Assembly (NCBI RefSeq): GCF_002076895.1
Contig: NZ_CP020465.1
Coordinates: 2,108,001 to 2,172,000 of the forward strand
DNA: 64,000 nucleotides
Source: Cognaticolwellia beringensis
GTDB lineage: Bacteria > Pseudomonadota > Gammaproteobacteria > Enterobacterales > Alteromonadaceae
Direction: 5' to 3'
The notes beneath the pieces are model-generated. The model did not search any database and was not told where the DNA came from. It worked only from the letters and a program-made list of their open reading frames with translations. Of this stretch, positions 7,390-16,446 are shown in pieces. Both the position numbers and the translations under genes were made by a program. The number at the start of each line of letters is the position of its first letter. Position 1 is the first letter of the stretch.

Positions 7390-8562
7390 TCATTTATTCT
7401 TTAAAATTAAGAAACTGTTGCTTTGGTCAATGTGAAAATCAAATGCTTTTAAAAAATTCATCCCTAATAAGCCATCATTACCGGCACTAATATAAGGACT
7501 TACGGCAAAAATAAAGTCGCTAACGCTATAACCTTGTATAGCAAATTCAGCTACTTGGTAGATGCTGGCGGTTACTAAGCCCCCAGCCGTATTAAGGTTA
7601 ACGTCTTTAATATAAGTAACTTCTGAATATTGCCTTAATGCTTCATAGGCCGGTTCAGATAACAATGAAATACTGGCTCCAGTATCCAACATTAACGAGA
7701 CGCTAAAAGTATTGTTAATGTTGGCCTGCACAATAAAGTGTTCACCTTGACGGCTTAACGGAATGCTTTGAGGTTTTCTTAACGCGATTTCAATTTTAGC
7801 TAATAGAGCTTGTGCTTTTATTTTATAATTAGGCTGAATGAGCAAAGGCTCAATAGCGTTACGTGCATAGTCAAATTCGCCCAGCTGGTATTGTGCGCGA
7901 ACAAAAAACCATTGTAAATTAAGGTTTTCGGGATCAAATAAAGTCGCTTCTTCAATCAGTCTTCTTAATTCAAGCCAGTGATTGTTGTTTATTAGCACAT
8001 CAATTTGTTGCTGAACAAGATCTCTGGCAAAGTTTAGCGCATTACGTTTTTCAACTTCATTAAATACATGATATTGCACTTCATAGGCATGCTTAATCGC
8101 CAGTAAAGGCAATTGCTGTTGCCAATATAAGTCAACTTGTTGATAAAGAAAATCACTGTCGTCAGACTGGAATTCCAAATAAGCACTGATCGAATTTTCC
8201 GCATCAGTAAACAACTTCTGGTGAATTAATGCCACGGTTGCATGTAACCAAAATAGCCTTACGTCCGGCAATGCCATTTCATGATCATTAGCTAAGGTAT
8301 TTATCAAATAACTTGCGTTTAAATAGTCTCTCTCATTAATGGCATCTTTAATGTTGTTCGCGAGCTGTTGTGCGTTTTTAGTCTTCTCAATAAGGCTATT
8401 TTTGTTATTATCTTCTTTTATAGGTGCTAGACGTTGCGGTAGGTTTACATGAGGTTCTTGCTGAATTTTTGTTTCGATCGTGCGTATGTTTAATTGTATA
8501 AACAGATAAACATTCAGCAGTACTGAATAGACTAAGCCAATAAATAAAGTTATACGCCACAT
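7390..8562 (-). CDS. Membrane-anchored TPR-like protein with retropepsin-type aspartyl protease domain
   Basis: About 390 residues. An N-terminal hydrophobic segment (about 4-24) should anchor it in the inner membrane. The middle (about 60-270) is helix-rich with TPR-like spacing. The C-terminal domain (about 280-390) has the clan AA signature LMLDTGASISLL, where DTG is the catalytic triad of retropepsin-like enzymes, plus the later hydrophobic-Gly motif GLLGMNFLKAF. Single-domain enzymes of this type work as dimers. The ATG at 8562, with GGAAG six bases upstream, is preferred over the in-frame ATG at 8580. Substrate is unknown. Confidence 0.8.
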   Translation of the reverse strand: MWRITLFIGLVYSVLLNVYLFIQLNIRTIETKIQQEPHVNLPQRLAPIKEDNNKNSLIEKTKNAQQLANNIKDAINERDYLNASYLINTLANDHEMALPDVRLFWLHATVALIHQKLFTDAENSISAYLEFQSDDSDFLYQQVDLYWQQQLPLLAIKHAYEVQYHVFNEVEKRNALNFARDLVQQQIDVLINNNHWLELRRLIEEATLFDPENLNLQWFFVRAQYQLGEFDYARNAIEPLLIQPNYKIKAQALLAKIEIALRKPQSIPLSRQGEHFIVQANINNTFSVSLMLDTGASISLLSEPAYEALRQYSEVTYIKDVNLNTAGGLVTASIYQVAEFAIQGYSVSDFIFAVSPYISAGNDGLLGMNFLKAFDFHIDQSNSFLILKNK

Positions 8563-8672
8563 GATTTCTTCCAAAAGCACTGATAATTGTCACTGTAAAA
8601 ACAATGCAGTTACACTTAGGTTACGCATTAACAATATCTCAAAATCATAAATGATAACAGCACGTAATAGTA

Positions 8673-9077
8673 TTATTGCTGATGCACTAAACCGGTATCA
8701 TCTCTTTCAAAACCATGGCAGATATAACCCATTAACTGTCTTTTTTTCTTCGATATTTGATGGAAATGCTCAAAGCCTACAGAAAAAGCAAAGGGATTGG
8801 CGTTGTAGTCAGCATACGACTGATCACTACCATTCTTCGCTTCTCTTACGCCTGCAGCGAATGAACTCAAAAAATCATCACGATTATTAAGCAAAATAAT
8901 GGTCGCACCCGTGTCATTTTCAACAAGTTCAAGTGCACCTAGTTCAATATACTTATCAACAACTGCGCTATTGAAAAAACCGCTGTATTGTTCAGTTTCA
9001 ATATCATAAACAACGGCTGTGTCATCGGTTGCTGCCATTAAAGAGACAAATAATTCTCTTACTTTTTTTGAAATCAC
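8673..9077 (-). CDS. Hypothetical protein, 134 aa
   Basis: A soluble, acidic protein I do not recognise. It starts with GTG, preceded by a good Shine-Dalgarno sequence AAGGA at seven bases. The first half looks like a helix-strand-helix fold (LFVSLMAATDDTAVVYDIET), the C-terminus is aromatic and basic (FEHFHQISKKKRQLMGYICHGFERDD). Five bases before the ribosome binding site stands a perfect 17-bp inverted repeat, so the mRNA leader can fold tightly. The opposite strand also carries a 79-codon frame that I judge a shadow. Confidence 0.55.
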   Translation of the reverse strand: MISKKVRELFVSLMAATDDTAVVYDIETEQYSGFFNSAVVDKYIELGALELVENDTGATIILLNNRDDFLSSFAAGVREAKNGSDQSYADYNANPFAFSVGFEHFHQISKKKRQLMGYICHGFERDDTGLVHQQ

Positions 9078-9094
9078 ACTCTGTTCCTTGTGAC

Positions 9095-9137
9095 ATAATA
9101 TTGACTGAGTTCATAGGATTAACTCAGTCAATATTAT
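9095..9137. repeat. Perfect 17-bp inverted repeat upstream of the 134-aa gene
   Basis: Left arm 9095-9111 and right arm 9121-9137 are exact reverse complements (core ATTGACTGAGTT) with a 9-nt loop. It lies between the M50 protease stop and the ribosome binding site of the next minus-strand gene. No T-run follows on either strand. Confidence 0.85.
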
Positions 9138-9204
9138 CAAATAAATCTGACGGTATAAATGCCGAACTGCAGCTGTTGTATGCCTTGAAAATCAATGCTG
9201 GCGA

Positions 9205-10284
9205 TTAACTACCTAATATCTTGAGTGGCACCGAAAGTGCTTCATTACCTGTTTGACCAACCAGATAAATAATGGCACTTAAACCGCCTACGGTAAGGAC
9301 ATACCATAACGCTGATACAATTTGAGCATAGCGATTAAGTGGCAGTAACTCGCTTAAATGTCGGCGTTTATATTCAAAAAATATTTCAATGCTACCAAGA
9401 GCGAGTAAAAAACCTAACAGCGCTAAACCAAAGTAATAACTGATATAAACACCTAGTGCAGCACCTAATATACAAGCGACTAAACCTACTTTAGAGTTGA
9501 TTGAAAACGCGATGCTTTTTAGCACGTGTCCGCCGTCTAACGGCAATATAGGTAATAAATTAAATAAATTGAGTAGGGCATTAAATACCGCTAAACCGGC
9601 GAGTATTTCTAAATCGGTTAACCAATAGCCAATTAAGCAGGCGATAGACAGTATTAAACCGAAAAAGGGTCCCATGATCGAAATAACGATATCTTGCCAA
9701 CGGGTATTAATTTTGTCATCACTGAGCGCTAAACCGCCGACAAACGGAATGAGGTATATACCTTTAGTTTTTAAACCAAAGTACTTCATTGCTTTGATGT
9801 GACCATATTCATGAAACACAAGGCAAAGAATAAGGGCAATGGCAAATTCAATTGAGAATAACCAGCTATAAGCCGCTAAACTGCCGGCAGCAAATAGCAC
9901 TTTAATTACCTTGGCACTTTTAAATAATTTTAAGCCTAGACCAGCCATACCAATGAAACTAAATTTTATTGGTTGTTTTGTGCCTTGAGTAATTTTTCGT
10001 TGCTCTATGTCTTTTTCATGCAGCGTATTATCGTGCAACCTTTCGTTATTAACTAACAACTGAAATTGCAGCGCAAATGGTTGCCACTGCAGTGATCCAT
10101 TAAGCTCCACGGGTAACTCGCCTTGCTCACTTTGTAAGGAAAATTTATGTGAAAATTCATCACCGTCAGCATTGGCATTAATTTGTGAGACACATTGATC
10201 GTCCCAAAATAGCGCTTGCCATCCGGCCATTGAACCTTCTAATCGTAGTTTTTTGCCTAAACAGTCTATTTCTAATAGTTGCAC
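9205..10284 (-). CDS. M50 family site-2-type metalloprotease
   Basis: A 359-residue protein with an N-terminal beta-rich cytoplasmic region (about 1-100) and a polytopic membrane domain. The zinc site is HEYGH at 158-162, with the second motif LPILPLDGGH at about 244-253 supplying the third ligand Asp250. This is the arrangement of intramembrane site-2 proteases. It lacks the PDZ domains of RseP, so it is not the sigma-E regulator. The start is a GTG at 10284. Its target is unknown. Confidence 0.85.
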   Translation of the reverse strand: MQLLEIDCLGKKLRLEGSMAGWQALFWDDQCVSQINANADGDEFSHKFSLQSEQGELPVELNGSLQWQPFALQFQLLVNNERLHDNTLHEKDIEQRKITQGTKQPIKFSFIGMAGLGLKLFKSAKVIKVLFAAGSLAAYSWLFSIEFAIALILCLVFHEYGHIKAMKYFGLKTKGIYLIPFVGGLALSDDKINTRWQDIVISIMGPFFGLILSIACLIGYWLTDLEILAGLAVFNALLNLFNLLPILPLDGGHVLKSIAFSINSKVGLVACILGAALGVYISYYFGLALLGFLLALGSIEIFFEYKRRHLSELLPLNRYAQIVSALWYVLTVGGLSAIIYLVGQTGNEALSVPLKILGS

Positions 10285-10378
10285 TTCATTGACTCAGTAT
10301 ATAAAGCCTTGCCCGTTTATGATTACATTTACTATAACGGCAAGGATAATTGAAAAAAGCAGCGTGAAACACCATAAG

Positions 10379-11692
10379 TTATTCAGGATCTGAATGACCA
10401 GCCCAAATATCAGCATTAATTGTGTTTTTCTTTTTGCGTTTTTTCTTGCCGCTACCTTCTGGCGCTGCCATGGGTTTACTTTCAGCTAGTAGTTCAGCTA
10501 ATAGTGCGTCGTTAATAACATCATCAACTTCAAAACCTTCCACTTGCTCACGTTCAAGACGGATTTTATGCTTCTTTTCTATCACTTTAAAATGATGATA
10601 ATCTTCATAGTCGATCAATGATATTGCTAAGCCAACCTCTCCCGCTCGGCCACTTCGACCAATACGGTGCATATAGTCTGATGGGCTTCTGGGTAAGTTA
10701 AAGTTGATCACGACTGGCAGCTTTTCGATGTCTAAACCTCGGGCAGCAATATCCGTGGCAATTAATACGTCAATCTCGCCTGATTTGAATCCGTCAAGTA
10801 CTCGGCTTCGTTCGCCTTGACCTTTATCGCCATGAAAGACAGCCGCGGTAATGCCACGTTTAGCGAGTTTTTCAGCTAGGTGTTCACAATGATGTTTAGC
10901 GTTAACAAAAATAAGTGCTTGTCGCCATTGATGTTGTTGAATCAAATAGGCTAATACCGCTGTTTTGTCACCTTTATTGACGCTAAATACCCGTTGCACT
11001 AAGGTGCTAGCATCGGCACTTTGTACTTGTATTTCAATAGGATTATTAAGTAACTCTTGGGTTAATGCTTTGACTTGTTCAGGGAACGTTGCTGAAAATA
11101 ATAAGGTTTGTTTTTTCTTTGGTAATAAGGCTAACAGCGCAGATAATTCTTCAGTAAAGCCTAAACTTAACATTCTATCGGCTTCATCAAGCACTAAGGT
11201 ACTAACCCTGTCGAGCTTAATGGCATTACTTGAAATTAAATCGAGCAACCGCCCTGGGGTTGCTACCAGAATGTCGCTGCCGCCTCGTAATGCCAGCATT
11301 TGCGTATTGGCTGAGACACCACCGAAAACGGCTACTGTTTTAATCGCGCCGTTAAAATGCACCGCATAAGATTTAATACTGTCTGCCACTTGCTTAGCCA
11401 ATTCACGAGTTGGCACTAAAATAAGGCCAGTAACGTAGTTACCTTTAGGGTTTTTTTCACTATTCGATAATTGTTTTTCGTGAATTTTTTGCAAAAGAGG
11501 TAATGCAAAAGTGGCCGTTTTACCCGAACCGGTATTTGCCCCAGCAATTAAATCACGTCCGGCTAATATACTTGGAATAGCTTGCGCTTGAATGGGCGTT
11601 GGCTGTTGATATTCCAGCTCCGTTAAGCGCGCTAACAAAGGTGGGATAAGGCCAAGTTCTGTAAAATTGGCTGGCGTTGTGACAGAAGACAT
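10379..11692 (-). CDS. DEAD-box ATP-dependent RNA helicase
   Basis: A 437-residue RNA helicase. In order: Q motif (PTPIQAQAIP, 31-40), Walker A (ANTGSGKT, 52-59), PTRELA, DEAD (169-172), SAT (200-202), and the C-terminal RecA-like domain with ATDIAARGLDI and HRIGRSGRAG. A short basic tail (KKKRKKKN) probably binds RNA. Overall it resembles the RhlE group, which act in ribosome assembly and cold growth, but I do not assign a specific orthologue. Confidence 0.92.
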   Translation of the reverse strand: MSSVTTPANFTELGLIPPLLARLTELEYQQPTPIQAQAIPSILAGRDLIAGANTGSGKTATFALPLLQKIHEKQLSNSEKNPKGNYVTGLILVPTRELAKQVADSIKSYAVHFNGAIKTVAVFGGVSANTQMLALRGGSDILVATPGRLLDLISSNAIKLDRVSTLVLDEADRMLSLGFTEELSALLALLPKKKQTLLFSATFPEQVKALTQELLNNPIEIQVQSADASTLVQRVFSVNKGDKTAVLAYLIQQHQWRQALIFVNAKHHCEHLAEKLAKRGITAAVFHGDKGQGERSRVLDGFKSGEIDVLIATDIAARGLDIEKLPVVINFNLPRSPSDYMHRIGRSGRAGEVGLAISLIDYEDYHHFKVIEKKHKIRLEREQVEGFEVDDVINDALLAELLAESKPMAAPEGSGKKKRKKKNTINADIWAGHSDPE

Positions 11693-12200
11693 TAATATAA
11701 AGGGCTCAAAGCTAAGATAATAACTGACTATTTTAGCGTATTTATGACCTGTTTAGTTAGTGAAATTGCTGAAACTCTGATCTATACCCATTTAAATAAA
11801 TAATCCATCATTCTAACATGGTCTAAATAATCAATATCTGCGTTACGTTCAATCCTAATAGCTAGCTATTACTCAATCAAGTGCCTGGTTCTTAAATATT
11901 TATCCTCATCTATAATAGGTTAATTACTTAATTCAATTGGTATAATGTTTTACAGCCTAATTCAAGGCTGCTTAGACCGTTTTTTAGCATTGGGATAATA
12001 AGCTGCATTGAAGGTTGTAAGCCTCAGTGGTATTATTCGTATGAAATATGAGTAATCCGCTATTAGCTGCAAACCGTAACAGGTTATATTGCTGTAATTG
12101 ATATTTGTCATTCTATTGATACTTTCATCTTATTGAGAAGAGATAACGACCTGACTTTTCAACTTATCCATCTATTTGAGTTCTTAATAATTAAAACCTT
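11693..12200. other. 508-bp intergenic region between divergent helicase genes
   Basis: Holds the 160-bp repeat at 11784-11943 described separately, plus presumed divergent promoters. The remaining 250 bases before the SNF2 gene (11944-12200) contain short AT-rich stretches and no open frame I would support. Confidence 0.6.
11784..11943. repeat. 160-bp MITE-like repeat with ATACC...GGTAT ends
   Basis: Left end ATACCCATTTAAATAAATAA and right end (reverse complement) ATACCAATTGAATTAAGTAA match at about 17 of 21 positions. The terminal pattern is shared with elements at 31034-31092 and 33533-33624. It has no coding capacity, so it would be a non-autonomous element. Confidence 0.65.
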
Positions 12201-15200
12201 ATGGCTAAAAACACCTTTACCCCTGAATTGCTTGAGCAACACTTTACTAAAAATGAATGGAAAAAAGGCACGAGAATTTTTCAGTCTAAAGGCATTAAAA
12301 CCTGCGCCCTTGATGGTGAAACAATTCGTGGTGTAGTGTCTAGTGAGCGCTCTAACCAGTCGAGTTATTTAACGCGTTTAGTCTTCGAAGGTAAATATGA
12401 TGATATTGCCAGTTATTGTGATTGTTATATTGGTCGAGACTGTAAACATGGTGCAGCCTTAGCACAGTGTTTTATTCATGAACACTTTGATCAAAATAAT
12501 ACCGCATCATCTGAAAAAGTCATTGATAAATGGCTTAACCGCTTTCAAGCTCAGCCCAGTAGATATCAACCTAATAGCCAACAAAAATCATTATTATATT
12601 TTTTAAAGCCTAATAGCTATAACGACGATGATTATTACACTTTAGGGATTAAATCGGCTCGACCAAAAAATAGTGGCGGCTGGAGTCAGTCGCTTGGCAG
12701 TGAGCATACGGCAAGTTCATTAATTAATAGTGCTTACGCTAATAATGAAGATGTTGATGTACTCACTGAGCTTATACGCACTAATCAATTTGGCGATAAC
12801 ATTAAGTATTTTGATTTATTTGAACGTATTATAAAAACTAATCGCTGCTTTTGGCATACTAACTACGACTTGAACGAAGCGGTTACTTTAGGTGAGCCAT
12901 TAGAGGCACAATGGCAATGGTTATCATTGGGTAATCACTTACACACCTTACAGCTTGTTTTTATGCAACCTTCAAGCAGTGTTCTTATTATTAAAGCGCA
13001 ACCGCTTTGTTATTACGATGAAGACCAAAATTGCTTTGGAAAAATTAATACCAATACTCAATGTGATTTTGAAGCAGACTTACTTAATTCCCCCATTTTT
13101 GAAGAAGATAAATTACCTTGGATCATGAGTAAGCTGTCTATGTCGTTAGGTGACGCGGTACAGCGTTTGCCTAAGCCAAAAACAGAGTACTCACAAGAGC
13201 TAACAAAACCCGAAGTATATTTGCACTTTTCAACCCCGGCAGAAGCGAATCCGCAATCCGGTAATGTAAGGGTTAATTTCTCTTATCAAGGAAGTTTAGT
13301 TAATCCGCATAATGAGCGTGTTACGGTATCGCCATCAAACCTGACTGATAGCAAGATAAAGCTGTATCGAGATTTGGCCTTTGAGCAAATGGTTATTGAT
13401 AAACTGACCACGTTAAAATTTATCGCTCAGCCCAAACCTAAGCGTTACACCTTTACCAATGAAGACTACTTGAATAAAGATAAAGTACCTAAGTTTTCTA
13501 TGCTGATGCAAGGGCGATTTTTCTGGCATCACTTCTTACATCAAGAATTACAATTACTTAAAGACTTAGGTTGGCACATTAGCTTTGCTGATAATTTTTA
13601 TTATAAGGCACTGAGCACGGATAGTGTCTTTGATGCTGAAGTCATTGAAACTGATGACCACGACTTTTTCTCATTAGGGTTAAACTTAACCATAGATGGT
13701 AAAAGAATGCCGGCATTTCCTATCTTGCTTGGTGCTATAGAACAATTACCAAAGTCAGCGTTGCTTGACCGCGAAAAAGAGCAGCTGATCGAACCAGATT
13801 CACCTATTTATGTTGATCTGGAAAATGGTGATTTTGTTGCCTTGCGTTATCAAAGCGTACAGCCAATATTAAAACAATTTATTGAGCTGTTTATGCCCAA
13901 TGCCTTAAATAAAGATGGCACCATGGAGCTTTCGCGCTTTCAAGGTCATCAAACGTTATCGATGTTAGATGACCAAGGTATGATCGCTACAGGCACTAGT
14001 AAATTAAGAGCGTTGGCGGATAAACTAAAAGACTTCCAACAAGTTACCACTGTGCCGGTGCCGAGTGGTTTAAACGCTACTTTAAGAACCTACCAGCATC
14101 AAGGGCTAAATTGGTTACAGTTTTTAAGAGAATATCAATTAAACGGTATTTTGGCTGATGACATGGGTTTAGGTAAAACTATTCAAGCCTTGGCGCACTT
14201 GTTAATTGAAAAACAGCAAGGTCGATTAAATAAGCCGGTATTAATTGTTGCACCCACCAGTGTTATTTTTAACTGGGCGAATGAAATAGAAAAATTTACC
14301 CCGCAATTGTCTTATCAGGTATTACACGGTGGTAAACGCCAGCAGCATTTTGATTGCTTTGAAAGTATTGCAGAAGGCGGAACGCAGGTTGATATCATCA
14401 TTACCAGCTATGCGTTAATTATTAAAGATTTAGAGCATTATGCTGAGCAAAATTTTTATTACCTTATTCTTGATGAAGCCCATTATATAAAAAACACCAA
14501 AACGAAGTTATACCAAGCGTTTATGTCACTTAAAGCGCAGCATAAATTGTGCTTAACGGGTACACCTATGGAAAATCATTTAGGTGAGTTTTGGGCGCAA
14601 TTTAATTTTTTACTACCGGGATTTTTAGGCGGACAAAGACAATTTACTAAACTGTTTAGAACACCGATAGAAAAGCACGGTGATCATGAGCGTAAGCAGT
14701 TATTAAACCAGCGTATTAAACCGTTTATTTTACGCAGAACCAAAGATAAAATTGCTAAAGAGCTACCACAAAAAACTGAAATTATTCAAACCTTGCGTAT
14801 TGAAGGTAAACAGGCTGAGCTTTATGAGTCGGTGCGTTTAGCGATGGACAGTCGCTTAAAAGATATTATTGCGGATAAAGGTTTAAAACGCAGTCAGATA
14901 GAAGTGTTGGATGCGTTACTGAAGTTGAGACAAGTCTGTAATCACCCCAAGTTATTGTCGCTTGAAGGAGCTAAAAAAGTAAACCAATCCGCTAAGCTGG
15001 ATTATTTAATGGAAACTCTGCCTGAGCAAATTGATGAAGGTCGTAAAATACTGATATTTTCTCAGTTTACCAGTATGCTCGCTTTAATAGAAAACGAGTT
15101 GGTAGATGCGGGCATTGGTTATGTTAAATTAACCGGCTCAACCACCAAAAGACAAGAAGTGGTTGATAAGTTTCAACGTGGTGAAGTCCCAGTATTTTTG

Positions 15201-15503
15201 ATTAGCTTGCGAGCAGGTGGTGTGGGTTTAAACTTAACAGCAGCCGATACCGTTATTCATTTTGACCCATGGTGGAACCCTGCGGTAGAAAACCAAGCCA
15301 CTGACAGAGCACATCGTATTGGGCAAAACAAACCTGTTTTTGTTTATAAATATATTATTGAAAATTCAATAGAAGAAAAGATTCAAAAAATACAGCAGAA
15401 TAAAGCCGCGCTAGCAAAAGCGTTATTATCTGAAGAAGTGAGTGATAATAAACTGAGTTTAACTGATGATATTTTAAACTCTTTGCTTGCACCACTTAGC
15501 TAA
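12201..15503 (+). CDS. SNF2/HepA-family helicase with SWIM zinc finger
   Basis: An 1100-residue DNA-dependent ATPase. Near the N-terminus a SWIM zinc finger is visible (Cys73-x-Cys75 ... Cys81-x-His83). The central region (about 100-620) has no motif I recognise and corresponds to the SNF2-associated region of bacterial members. The helicase core has DDMGLGKT (about 650), DEAH (about 755), LTGTPMEN, ILRRTK, and the C-terminal half with SLRAGGVGLNLTAADTVIH and DRAHRIGQ (about 1037). Likely role is remodelling or removal of DNA-bound proteins. No Shine-Dalgarno sequence is evident before the ATG. Confidence 0.9.
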   Translation: MAKNTFTPELLEQHFTKNEWKKGTRIFQSKGIKTCALDGETIRGVVSSERSNQSSYLTRLVFEGKYDDIASYCDCYIGRDCKHGAALAQCFIHEHFDQNNTASSEKVIDKWLNRFQAQPSRYQPNSQQKSLLYFLKPNSYNDDDYYTLGIKSARPKNSGGWSQSLGSEHTASSLINSAYANNEDVDVLTELIRTNQFGDNIKYFDLFERIIKTNRCFWHTNYDLNEAVTLGEPLEAQWQWLSLGNHLHTLQLVFMQPSSSVLIIKAQPLCYYDEDQNCFGKINTNTQCDFEADLLNSPIFEEDKLPWIMSKLSMSLGDAVQRLPKPKTEYSQELTKPEVYLHFSTPAEANPQSGNVRVNFSYQGSLVNPHNERVTVSPSNLTDSKIKLYRDLAFEQMVIDKLTTLKFIAQPKPKRYTFTNEDYLNKDKVPKFSMLMQGRFFWHHFLHQELQLLKDLGWHISFADNFYYKALSTDSVFDAEVIETDDHDFFSLGLNLTIDGKRMPAFPILLGAIEQLPKSALLDREKEQLIEPDSPIYVDLENGDFVALRYQSVQPILKQFIELFMPNALNKDGTMELSRFQGHQTLSMLDDQGMIATGTSKLRALADKLKDFQQVTTVPVPSGLNATLRTYQHQGLNWLQFLREYQLNGILADDMGLGKTIQALAHLLIEKQQGRLNKPVLIVAPTSVIFNWANEIEKFTPQLSYQVLHGGKRQQHFDCFESIAEGGTQVDIIITSYALIIKDLEHYAEQNFYYLILDEAHYIKNTKTKLYQAFMSLKAQHKLCLTGTPMENHLGEFWAQFNFLLPGFLGGQRQFTKLFRTPIEKHGDHERKQLLNQRIKPFILRRTKDKIAKELPQKTEIIQTLRIEGKQAELYESVRLAMDSRLKDIIADKGLKRSQIEVLDALLKLRQVCNHPKLLSLEGAKKVNQSAKLDYLMETLPEQIDEGRKILIFSQFTSMLALIENELVDAGIGYVKLTGSTTKRQEVVDKFQRGEVPVFLISLRAGGVGLNLTAADTVIHFDPWWNPAVENQATDRAHRIGQNKPVFVYKYIIENSIEEKIQKIQQNKAALAKALLSEEVSDNKLSLTDDILNSLLAPLS

Positions 15504-15508
15504 CATAA

Positions 15509-15543
15509 AAGATAATACCTATTGAATGAGTAGGTATTATCTT
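15509..15543. terminator. Bidirectional terminator between convergent genes
   Basis: Perfect 13-bp arms AAGATAATACCTA (15509-15521) and TAGGTATTATCTT (15531-15543), 9-nt loop. On the minus strand it continues into TTTTATGTTA, so it suits the CSD-DUF1294 gene best and probably also ends the helicase transcript. Confidence 0.7.
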
Positions 15544-15580
15544 GCCGTATGCCTTTGAAATAATCTCTTTCAAAGCTCTA

Positions 15581-16186
15581 TCATGTTAGTAATGTTAAAT
15601 ATTTAGTACCTGCAGATGTATGCAGCCATATTAAAACACCTAAGTTCAGCATTACCGTCAGCCAAAAAACATTTCGAAACTCTTGCTTAGAAGATTTATG
15701 CCTTAGGTGTTGTTGCGCTAAGGCCGCACCAGGCCAACCGCCCGCTAGAGCAAGTAGGTGTAGTGTGCCTTCTGATGTTCGCCATGCTCCGCGCTGAGCT
15801 TTTGATTTATCGAAGGCGTAGGTTAGATAAGTTATGACACTTAACCCGATATACCCGTACATTATTTTTTGCGGTAAATGGCCTAGGGTATAAGTGATGA
15901 TGATAGTGGCTAAAAATAGTAAGGGTAAATAAATAGAGAATTGACTGATTTTTTTTGACTGTTTTTTCTTTAGCTTTTCACCTGCAAAGGTTGCGTCACA
16001 AGCGCAGTATCGATCGGCGTTATCTTTTGTGATTGAAAAAGTAATGACTTCACTAACTTTCGGTACTCTATTTTTATTAGTAAAAGCAGATTTATGTATA
16101 AAAACATGGCTGCCACCGCCATTGGGTGCAATAAAACCAAAAGCTTTATCAGCATGCCATTTAATTAATTTCCCTTTAAAGCGCAT
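15581..16186 (-). CDS. Cold-shock domain protein fused to DUF1294 membrane domain
   Basis: A 201-residue two-domain protein. The N-terminal cold-shock domain (about 1-68) has the RNP1-like KAFGFIAPNG and VFIHKSAF motifs for single-stranded nucleic acid binding. After a basic linker come hydrophobic segments and DUF1294 (about 110-195), marked by YAFDKSKAQRGAWRTSE and LALAGGWPGAALAQ. This fusion is common in gammaproteobacteria; the function of the membrane part is unknown. Confidence 0.9.
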   Translation of the reverse strand: MRFKGKLIKWHADKAFGFIAPNGGGSHVFIHKSAFTNKNRVPKVSEVITFSITKDNADRYCACDATFAGEKLKKKQSKKISQFSIYLPLLFLATIIITYTLGHLPQKIMYGYIGLSVITYLTYAFDKSKAQRGAWRTSEGTLHLLALAGGWPGAALAQQHLRHKSSKQEFRNVFWLTVMLNLGVLIWLHTSAGTKYLTLLT

Positions 16187-16227
16187 ATCTTTCTGTCCTT
16201 GCTACTTTGCATCATCCTGATGAGTTT

Positions 16228-16249
16228 ATACCAAGTTGAATAATGGTAT
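16228..16249. repeat. Short ATACCAAGTTGA...TGGTAT repeat remnant
   Basis: ATACCAAGTTGAATAATGGTAT carries the same 12-base end as the repeat at 31076-31092 and closes with an inverted TGGTAT. Probably a decayed or minimal copy of the family. Confidence 0.45.
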
Positions 16250-16446
16250 TATATCAATGAATCTACATGTTGATATTAAGTGCAAATATCTCATAACATT
16301 GAATAAAAAACTATAACTGAAAACAAATTTTTTGGTATGTGAAAACTTACAACTACATTTTATTAAAAATTTGTGAGTGAGCAAGCTAGCGTAGCTTTTC
16401 TGATTGTCATACCATGGTGGCACTTTTCACTTTATGACTTTTCCTT

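Noticed and set aside
8651..8890. 79-codon plus-strand frame against the 134-aa gene
   Set aside because: No ribosome binding site, odd composition (His, Arg, Gln rich), whereas the minus frame has a good one.
9205..10284. M50 protease as RseP
   Set aside because: No PDZ domain, and no neighbours of the usual rseP context; the HEYGH/LPLDGGH core alone shows only the family.
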